Shown: piece after piece, positions 1 to 4,230 of the stretch
Layout: each line of letters opens with the position of its first letter
Numbering within the stretch: the first letter of the stretch is position 1
Origin: Oscillospiraceae bacterium
GTDB lineage: Bacteria > Bacillota > Clostridia > Oscillospirales > Ruminococcaceae
Assembly (NCBI GenBank): GCA_017828935.1
Contig: JAGAUG010000066.1
Coordinates: 1 to 5,727, forward strand
Direction of reading: 5' to 3'
Length of the DNA: 5,727 nucleotides
Program-made: the position numbers and the translations under genes
The notes under the pieces: generated by a model
What the model was told of the DNA's origin: nothing
The model's database searches: none
What the model saw: the letters and a program-made list of their open reading frames with translations, nothing else

Positions 1-335
1 ATCCAAGTAATAATTTAGAGAGCTTAGTTTCTAAAAATTTTAAACACGAATTTTTTAGAAAAAAGACTGATGGGTCTAATTGGGAAGAGATGTTTCAAAA
101 TATACATTATGTTTATACTGTTTCGCCGGTCGAAAATTCTATAAAAATAAATCCCGACGGTTCTAAAACCCAAGATTTTATATTTAATTATTATATTTAT
201 TACGCTAAAGATAGTAACGAAAAAGATTATCAATTCGGATTTAATAAAAAATATCCGGTTAATACTTATTTAAAACAAGATGTCGGCGGCGGAAAGAAAT
301 TGTTTATAGACTACGGCGTTTGGGGTAGAGAATAA
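1..335 (+). CDS. 3' end of an unrecognised protein gene (5' partial)
   Basis: An open frame runs in from the left edge (first full codon at base 3) and ends at TAA 333-335, giving 110 visible residues. An internal ATG at 90 exists, but the frame is open upstream of it with similar codon use and no ribosome binding site precedes it, so the gene very probably starts outside the window. The visible part is soluble-looking and rich in Tyr, Asn, Lys and Phe, with no membrane segment. It contains a run of aromatic residues (FNYYIYYAKD), then a Gly-rich turn (DVGGGKK) and a C-terminal LFIDYGVWGRE. I do not recognise the family. Codons such as GGC, GAC and GTC are used, as in the neighbouring spoIIAB, so it looks like resident chromosomal coding sequence. 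It is convergent with spoIIAB and shares its terminator hairpin. Coding status is fairly sure; function is unknown. Confidence 0.7.
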   Translation, partial: PSNNLESLVSKNFKHEFFRKKTDGSNWEEMFQNIHYVYTVSPVENSIKINPDGSKTQDFIFNYYIYYAKDSNEKDYQFGFNKKYPVNTYLKQDVGGGKKLFIDYGVWGRE

Positions 336-340
336 AAATA

Positions 341-387
341 AAAAAAGCCTATTAGAAAAATTAAAATTAATTCTAATAAGCTTTTTT
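341..387. terminator. Bidirectional intrinsic terminator between convergent genes
   Basis: Two 17-nt arms (341-357 and 371-387) are complementary except at one position, with a 13-nt loop. The outer ends are A6 on the left and T6 on the right, so the hairpin is followed by a U tract whichever strand is transcribed. The single non-matching position is C-A for the plus-strand RNA and a G-U wobble for the minus-strand RNA, so it folds slightly better as the spoIIAB terminator. It lies between the stop of the left gene (335) and the stop of spoIIAB (409), as expected for convergent genes. Confidence 0.85.
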
Positions 388-408
388 AAAAATAACAAAA
401 AATATTTT

Positions 409-846
409 TTAAAATCTTCTAGATCTTAGTGTCTTTTGAAGCGTTACAGTAGTACCCTTACCGAGCTTCGAAGACACTTTAATTTTGTCCATAAAAGATT
501 CCATAACAGCGAACCCGAGGCCAGATCGCTCGCCAGTTGTACACGTCGTAAACATCGGTTCCATAGCTTTATTAATATCTTCGATCCCGCAACCCTTGTC
601 TCTAATTTTAATCATAATTTTATTTTGGTCATATATTTTTGCGTTTATATAAACAATTCCTAATTTGTCTTTATAACCGTGAACGATGCTATTAGTTACT
701 GCTTCCGAAACAGCAGTTTTAATATCTGCGATTTCGTCTAAAGTCGGGTCCAACATAGAAATAAACGCCGAAATAGAAACTCTAGCGAACGATTCGTTAC
801 AAGACTTACTAGGAAACTGTATTTTAATTTCGTTAACAACTTTCAA
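409..846 (-). CDS. spoIIAB: Anti-sigma F factor / serine kinase SpoIIAB
   Basis: SpoIIAB is a GHKL-fold protein that binds and inhibits sigma F, and phosphorylates SpoIIAA with ATP; dephosphorylated SpoIIAA releases the sigma factor in the forespore. The 145-residue product matches the B. subtilis protein (146 aa) along its length. Visible motifs are NESFARV (17-23, including the Arg of the sigma-contact region), LDPTLDEIADIKTAVSEAVTN (32-52, the N box with Glu48 and Asn52), HGY (56-58), DKGCGI (83-88, the ATP-binding G1 box), the lid segment FTTCTTGERSGLGF (99-112) and GTT near residue 131. All nucleotide-binding residues look intact. The start is TTG at 846, fixed by a strong Shine-Dalgarno; no ATG fits. 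It follows spoIIAA by 36 nt. The usual downstream sigF is absent. RsbW is the nearest alternative family, but the motif wording and the SpoIIAA partner favour SpoIIAB. Confidence 0.95.
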   Translation of the reverse strand: MKVVNEIKIQFPSKSCNESFARVSISAFISMLDPTLDEIADIKTAVSEAVTNSIVHGYKDKLGIVYINAKIYDQNKIMIKIRDKGCGIEDINKAMEPMFTTCTTGERSGLGFAVMESFMDKIKVSSKLGKGTTVTLQKTLRSRRF

Positions 847-853
847 TTTTTTT

Positions 854-860
854 ACCTCCT
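854..860 (-). promoter_or_regulatory. Strong ribosome binding site fixing the TTG start of spoIIAB
   Basis: On the minus strand this reads AGGAGGT, followed by seven A/T bases and then TTG (846-844). A near-perfect Shine-Dalgarno at ideal spacing supports TTG initiation at this point and predicts efficient translation despite the non-ATG start. Confidence 0.9.
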
Positions 861-882
861 GAATCTCATATTTTATTTTATT

Positions 883-1188
883 TTAATTTATTTTAACTAA
901 TTTACTGAGTCCTGATAAACTCATAATTCTTTTAAGATAAGGCGACAGATTAATTATTTTAACTTCACCACCAAGACTTTTTATAAGTTTATATCGTCCC
1001 ATCACTAATCCGATTCCGGAAGTATCCATAAAAGCGACTTCTTTAAAATCTATTATTAATATTTTAGGGCTGTAAGTATCAATATTAAGATCTGCTATTT
1101 CTCGAATTTCTTTAGCTGTATGATGATCTATATCTCCGACAAGATACAGAGTTAAAATATTATTATTAATATCAACTTTAACGGCCAT
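883..1188 (-). CDS. spoIIAA: Anti-sigma F factor antagonist SpoIIAA (STAS domain)
   Basis: SpoIIAA is the anti-anti-sigma factor of the sigma F switch. Its unphosphorylated form binds SpoIIAB and frees sigma F; SpoIIAB phosphorylates it, and SpoIIE dephosphorylates it. The 101-residue product is a single STAS domain. GDIDHHTAKEI (18-28) matches the B. subtilis GELDHHTAE signature that sets SpoIIAA apart from RsbV. FMDTSGIG (53-60) contains the phospho-acceptor Ser57, followed by GRYKLIKSLGGEV (64-76), SPYLKRI (82-88) and SGLSKL (92-97). It is about 16 residues shorter than the B. subtilis protein, missing only the variable C-terminal tail. The ATG at 1188 is preceded at about 13 nt by an AAAGG element (1202-1206), a weaker and more distant site than that of spoIIAB. 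It is the first cistron of a two-gene unit with spoIIAB, 104 nt downstream of the recombinase gene on the same strand. Confidence 0.95.
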   Translation of the reverse strand: MAVKVDINNNILTLYLVGDIDHHTAKEIREIADLNIDTYSPKILIIDFKEVAFMDTSGIGLVMGRYKLIKSLGGEVKIINLSPYLKRIMSLSGLSKLVKIN

Positions 1189-1243
1189 AAATTTTTCACA
1201 ACCTTTCTTATTTTTAATTTTTTATATAACCACTTTTAATTTG

Positions 1244-1249
1244 ATTATA
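1244..1249 (-). promoter_or_regulatory. Possible -10 element for the spoIIAA-spoIIAB unit
   Basis: The minus strand reads TATAAT here, in the 104-nt gap between the recombinase stop and spoIIAA, predicting a leader of roughly 50 nt. No good TTGACA lies 16-18 nt upstream (the bases are A/T only). I also found no convincing sigma H pair (AGGA-type -35 with GAAT-type -10), which drives this operon in B. subtilis. In such AT-rich sequence a lone TATAAT is weak evidence. Readthrough from the recombinase gene is possible because no hairpin separates the two genes. Confidence 0.35.
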
Positions 1250-1292
1250 CACTCACAAAATAAAAAATAAATAAGAAGATTGTCGAATTTTT

Positions 1293-2264
1293 TTAATTTT
1301 TTAATTTTTTATTAATTTTATTAAGAGGGTTAGATTCGAAAGCTTCTTGAATTTGGGAATTAGAAACGTGTGTATATATTTGGGTTGTAGATAAGCTTTC
1401 GTGGCCTAATATTTCTTGAAGGGTTCGAACGTCTACTTCGCCGTATTGAAACATTAAAGTTGCGGCTGTGTGTCTTAATTTGTGGACTGAAAATCCGATT
1501 AGATTATTTTTTTCTAAATTTTCTTCGACTATTTTTTGGACTCGTCTGTTACTGATTCTTGTTTTATTTTGAGATAAAAAAAGAGCTGGGGAATCAGTTT
1601 TTATTTTAGTTCTTATTTTAAGATATTCGTCTAGGGCCCTAACAGTTATTTGATTAAGATATATTTGGCGTTCTTTGTTGCCCTTACCGGTAATTTTTAT
1701 AGGATTATTTTTTATATCTTCAAGATTCAAAGAAATTAATTCAGATAATCTAAGGCCACAATTTAAAAACAAAGTCAAGATTAAATAATCTCGTTCTTTG
1801 TGGGCTCCGTCGACGTTCGAAAGAAGCAACTGGCTTTGGTCTAAATCTAAATATTTTGGTAGGCTTTTTTTGATTTTTGGGGAATCTAATCCATCAACGG
1901 GATTTTCATCTAAGACTTTTTCGTTATTATAAAAATATTTAAAAAAGCTTTTTAGACAAGAGACTTTTCTAGCCCGTGTTTTATTTTCGTTTTTTCTGGA
2001 GTTTGCTAAAAAAAATAAAAATTCAAAGATATCAGCTGTCTTTATTTTTTTTATAAAATTCAAGTCTATATCTTTAATATTTATTTCGTCAAAATTTTCA
2101 AGAGATTCTTGTTTATAAAATATTTTTAAAAATCTAAAAAAAAGTTTTAAATCAAAATAATATGACTTAACAGTATTTTTAGATCGGCCTTTAATAGTTA
2201 ACATATAAAATAAAAATTTTTTTATTAAAGGCGAAACGTCGGAAAATAAATTTATATCTGACAT
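1293..2264 (-). CDS. xerD: Tyrosine recombinase, XerC/XerD type
   Basis: This is a site-specific tyrosine recombinase of the Xer family, which resolves chromosome dimers at dif during division. From the ATG at 2264 it is 323 aa, slightly over the usual 295-305. It has an N-terminal SAM-like DNA-binding domain (about residues 10-120, with the KGRSKNTVKSY segment) and a C-terminal catalytic domain. Numbering from that ATG, the full active site is present: Arg172 in CGLRLSEL, Lys194 in GKGNKER, His261 and Arg264 in HKLRHTAAT, His288 in LGHES, and Tyr297 in IYTHVS. In-frame TTG (2279) and GTG (2276) codons lie upstream, but they fall at or before the predicted transcription start, so ATG 2264 with GGTGAT ahead of it is preferred. 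XerD is favoured over XerC because xerD lies upstream of spoIIA in B. subtilis; sequence alone does not separate the two or exclude a mobile-element integrase. Confidence 0.85.
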   Translation of the reverse strand: MSDINLFSDVSPLIKKFLFYMLTIKGRSKNTVKSYYFDLKLFFRFLKIFYKQESLENFDEINIKDIDLNFIKKIKTADIFEFLFFLANSRKNENKTRARKVSCLKSFFKYFYNNEKVLDENPVDGLDSPKIKKSLPKYLDLDQSQLLLSNVDGAHKERDYLILTLFLNCGLRLSELISLNLEDIKNNPIKITGKGNKERQIYLNQITVRALDEYLKIRTKIKTDSPALFLSQNKTRISNRRVQKIVEENLEKNNLIGFSVHKLRHTAATLMFQYGEVDVRTLQEILGHESLSTTQIYTHVSNSQIQEAFESNPLNKINKKLKN

Positions 2265-2271
2265 AATTTTA

Positions 2272-2277
2272 ATCACC
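2272..2277 (-). promoter_or_regulatory. Ribosome binding site deciding the recombinase start
   Basis: The minus strand reads GGTGAT here, with 9 nt between GGTG and the ATG at 2264-2262. It overlaps the alternative GTG start (2276-2274), which argues that this stretch is a ribosome binding site rather than coding sequence. The match to the anti-Shine-Dalgarno is moderate. Confidence 0.55.
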
Positions 2278-2283
2278 AATTAA

Positions 2284-2312
2284 ATTATAATATATATTAA
2301 AAATTCTTTCAA
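2284..2312 (-). promoter_or_regulatory. Sigma-A-type promoter for the recombinase gene
   Basis: On the minus strand TTGAAA (2312-2307) is followed by a 17-nt spacer and a perfect TATAAT (2289-2284). This is 11 of 12 consensus positions at the ideal spacing, the best promoter in the window. Transcription should begin near 2277, giving a very short leader of about 13 nt before the ATG at 2264. The spacer and -10 contain a 12-bp perfect palindrome, TAATATATATTA (2288-2299), which may be only AT-rich chance. Confidence 0.7.
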
Positions 2313-2434
2313 GTTATTTTTGTTTTTTAGATCTATAGATATTTTGAAACTATAAAATAAAAACAAAATTTATTTTTAATTATTATAAAATAAATATATT
2401 TTTTTTAACACAGATAGTGATAAAAAAAGTCAAT

Positions 2435-2462
2435 AATATTATTTTTTTAAAAAAACAATATT
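2435..2462. repeat. AT-rich imperfect inverted repeat in the divergent intergenic region
   Basis: AATATT, A and T7 (2435-2448) are followed directly by A7, C and AATATT (2449-2462). The two 14-nt arms pair at 13 of 14 positions with no spacer. The right end touches the candidate -35 of the LRR gene (2461-2466). It lies between divergent genes, so a terminator has no obvious use here; a protein-binding site or simple AT-rich structure are the alternatives. The rest of the 2280-2566 gap shows no gene or RNA that I can support. Confidence 0.4.
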
Positions 2463-2489
2463 GCTATAAATTGAATTTTGTTTTATACT
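2461..2489 (+). promoter_or_regulatory. Candidate promoter for the first LRR gene
   Basis: TTGCTA (2461-2466), a 17-nt spacer and TATACT (2484-2489) match 9 of 12 sigma-A consensus bases. An overlapping perfect TATAAT (2489-2494) offers a second -10 but has no -35 at proper distance. Either would give a leader of about 65-70 nt before the ATG at 2567. Confidence 0.5.
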
Positions 2490-2547
2490 ATAATAGTAAT
2501 AATATTTTTTTATTATTTATAAAAATCAAATTTTAAATTTTAAAATC

Positions 2548-2554
2548 AAAGGAG
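2548..2554 (+). promoter_or_regulatory. Ribosome binding site of the first LRR gene
   Basis: AAAGGAG precedes the ATG at 2567 by 12 nt. A TTG at 2555 directly abuts this site and is therefore too close to be used. The paralog at 4231 begins with the same MKNKKLIK, which confirms the ATG at 2567 as the start. Confidence 0.75.
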
Positions 2555-2566
2555 TTGTTTTGTTTT

Positions 2567-4048
2567 ATGAAAAACAAAAAATTAATTAAAAAATTTATTC
2601 CAACTGTTGTAATTGGAGGATTAGTTATCTCGAGTCTGCCAGTATATGTTTTCGCTAGCGCTGGAGAAAAGATGGAAGGAGGTAATAAAGATTATTTTGG
2701 AGATATCGAATACAATGAGAATGATGATAGTTATGTCGAAGAAGAACGAAAACGTGGATCAGATGAAGTAAATTTAGAAGAGAGCTATGAAGAAAAACGA
2801 AATCCAAGTTTTATTTCAGCGTCAGCGCCACAATCGAGGATGATGCTAACATCAGGTCTATCACCTATAGAAAGGAAACCTAAAAAAGATCCTCGAATGG
2901 AAATCAATCAAACGGGAATAAAAAAAGATAATATTGAGTATATTAAAAAAATAATAGATTCAAAAATAGCAAACGGTATACAGCATACTTCGTTTTTAAA
3001 TTACGATATTACTAAAACACCTGAAGGTAAGGATGTTGTAAAGAGCGACAAAATAAGAAAAATAAATAAAATTGTATTAAGCGACAAAGTGGAAAAGATA
3101 GCACCTGATGCTTTTAAATACGAAGACATAGAAGAAGTAGTAATATCAGGTAGCGTAAAAGAGATAGGAGCTCGTGCGTTTTACCATTGTGAAAACTTAA
3201 AAAGAGTGATAATAGGGGATGGAGTAAAATGTATAAAAGCAAATGCTTTTAATGGTTGTGTGGCCTTAAAAGAAATAATTATACCTGATAGTGTAGAAAC
3301 AATAGAGAGTAACGCGTTTAAAGATTGTATATGGCTAAAAAAGGTAGTAATGGGAGGAATAAAAAAAATAAGTTCTACAGCATTTGTTAATTGTCGTAAT
3401 TTAACAATCACAGTAGCAAATATGTCTGAAATAGAAGTAGAAGTAGAAGGAATGGAAGAAGTAGGAAGAGGAATAAAAAAAATAAGTTCTACAGCATTTG
3501 TTAATTGTCGTAATTTAACAATCACAGTAGCAAATATGTCTGAAATAGAAGTAGAAGAAATGGAAGAAGAAGAAATGGAAGAAGTAGTAAAAAGTAATAT
3601 TTACTACGACGAAGGAAATGGTTTGATATATAGATTAAATGACGACGGAACAGCAGAAGTTATAGACTGTTATGATGCTGGAAGCACGACGATAGAAGTA
3701 CCAGCAACGATAAAACATGAAGATATACCATATGCAATAACAAAAATAGGAGACAGGGCTTTTACGCAATTTTTAAAAAAGACGAAAGATATGGAGATTG
3801 TATTGCCAGAGAGTGTAAAGAAAATAGGTGATAATATATTATTGTTTGGAACAATAAAGTTAAGACACAGATTAGGAGTAGAGATAGAAATAGGTTCAAA
3901 TTTAGATAATGTGGAAATATTAAGTTTTGGCGAACGCTATGATATAGATACAGAAATAAGAGGAGAGGATGGTAAAACAAAGAAAATACTTGTTGTTAAA
4001 GGAAAACAAACAGTTGTATCCCAAACTACCGAGTCGGAAGAGATATAA
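2567..4048 (+). CDS. Secreted BspA-like leucine-rich-repeat protein
   Basis: This is a 493-residue exported LRR protein of the BspA/TpLRR (LRR_5) type, a family linked to adhesion and surface binding; the ligand here is unknown. Residues 1-8 are a basic n-region (MKNKKLIK), followed by a hydrophobic core to about 28 and a likely signal-peptidase site near VFASA (28-32). A Glu/Lys/Asp-rich linker follows, to about residue 165. LRR units run from about 169 to 285, with repeated forms such as IPDSVETIESNAFKDC. The unit at 264-293 occurs a second time at 302-331, within a 38-residue in-frame duplication. Residues 344-400 resemble a BspA-type start module (GLIYRLNDDGTAEVI, ITKIGDRAF). The C-terminus (TESEEI) has no LPXTG, no transmembrane anchor and no choline- or SLH-type binding repeat, so it is either released or held by another means. 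It has its own promoter and is followed by a terminator and a paralog. Confidence 0.9.
   Translation: MKNKKLIKKFIPTVVIGGLVISSLPVYVFASAGEKMEGGNKDYFGDIEYNENDDSYVEEERKRGSDEVNLEESYEEKRNPSFISASAPQSRMMLTSGLSPIERKPKKDPRMEINQTGIKKDNIEYIKKIIDSKIANGIQHTSFLNYDITKTPEGKDVVKSDKIRKINKIVLSDKVEKIAPDAFKYEDIEEVVISGSVKEIGARAFYHCENLKRVIIGDGVKCIKANAFNGCVALKEIIIPDSVETIESNAFKDCIWLKKVVMGGIKKISSTAFVNCRNLTITVANMSEIEVEVEGMEEVGRGIKKISSTAFVNCRNLTITVANMSEIEVEEMEEEEMEEVVKSNIYYDEGNGLIYRLNDDGTAEVIDCYDAGSTTIEVPATIKHEDIPYAITKIGDRAFTQFLKKTKDMEIVLPESVKKIGDNILLFGTIKLRHRLGVEIEIGSNLDNVEILSFGERYDIDTEIRGEDGKTKKILVVKGKQTVVSQTTESEEI
3354..3557 (+). repeat. In-frame 114-bp tandem duplication within the LRR gene
   Basis: Bases 3354-3443 and 3468-3557 are identical over 90 nt, at an offset of 114 nt (38 codons). 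Both encode GIKKISSTAFVNCRNLTI, continuing to NMSEIEVE. The 24 nt between the copies are GAA/GTA-rich and code for a short Glu/Val/Met stretch; similar Glu-rich codons follow the second copy. Perfect identity including third positions indicates a very recent duplication, and the reading frame is preserved. Confidence 0.95.
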
Positions 4049-4113
4049 AGCAAGTCATGTAAGATTGATTTAGAAATGTAGCTATAAAAAAATGAGATAT
4101 TTTAGGTTGTATT

Positions 4114-4163
4114 AAAAAACACTTTTGATTTAGAGATAAAAATCTAGATCAAGAGTATTTTTT
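4114..4163 (+). terminator. Intrinsic terminator after the first LRR gene
   Basis: Two 21-nt arms (4114-4134 and 4143-4163) flank an 8-nt loop. In the plus-strand RNA they pair throughout except for one C-A mismatch, with two G-U wobbles. The 3' arm ends in six T residues, giving the U tract. It lies 65 nt past the stop codon and ahead of the second LRR gene, so the two paralogs are probably separate transcription units. The rest of the 4049-4230 gap shows nothing else beyond a possible -10. Confidence 0.75.
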
Positions 4164-4170
4164 AGTAATA

Positions 4171-4176
4171 TATAAT
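4171..4176 (+). promoter_or_regulatory. Possible -10 element for the second LRR gene
   Basis: A perfect TATAAT sits just after the terminator and 54 nt before the ATG at 4231. No recognisable -35 lies 16-18 nt upstream, where the terminator arm would overlap it. It is suggested mainly by position, since the preceding hairpin implies a separate promoter. Confidence 0.3.
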
Positions 4177-4215
4177 AAATTATTAATTATAAAAAATAAA
4201 TTTTAAAATAAAAAA

Positions 4216-4220
4216 AGAGG
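4216..4220 (+). promoter_or_regulatory. Ribosome binding site of the second LRR gene
   Basis: AGAGG lies 10 nt before the ATG at 4231. The AT-rich leader around it resembles that of the first LRR gene (both have TTATAAAAA followed by AAATTTTAAA-like sequence), so the duplication seems to include the leader. Confidence 0.6.
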
Positions 4221-4230
4221 TTTTAGTGCT

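Noticed and set aside
336..408. Remnant of sigF downstream of spoIIAB
   Set aside because: The 73-nt gap is filled mostly by the terminator hairpin and shows no sigma-factor coding trace; the left gene is on the opposite strand.
409..1188. RsbV/RsbW (sigma B) reading of the anti-sigma pair
   Set aside because: The IDHHTA signature and flanking motifs of the first protein, and the NESFAR and LDPT-DEI motifs of the second, match SpoIIAA and SpoIIAB more closely.
1189..1292. Sigma H promoter expected for spoIIA
   Set aside because: No AGGA-type -35 paired with a GAAT-type -10 at suitable spacing could be found; only a lone TATAAT is reported, at low confidence.
2286..2299. Stretch resembling the core of the Firmicute dif site, next to a Xer gene
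   Set aside because: Thirteen of 14 central bases match the B. subtilis dif core as I recall it, but that core is itself nearly all A/T. The flanking arms that carry the specificity do not match, and the stretch overlaps the recombinase promoter.
3181..3525. Minus-strand open frame inside the first LRR gene
   Set aside because: It is the antisense shadow of the purine-rich LRR coding sequence, carries the mirror image of the 114-bp duplication, and has no recognisable domain.
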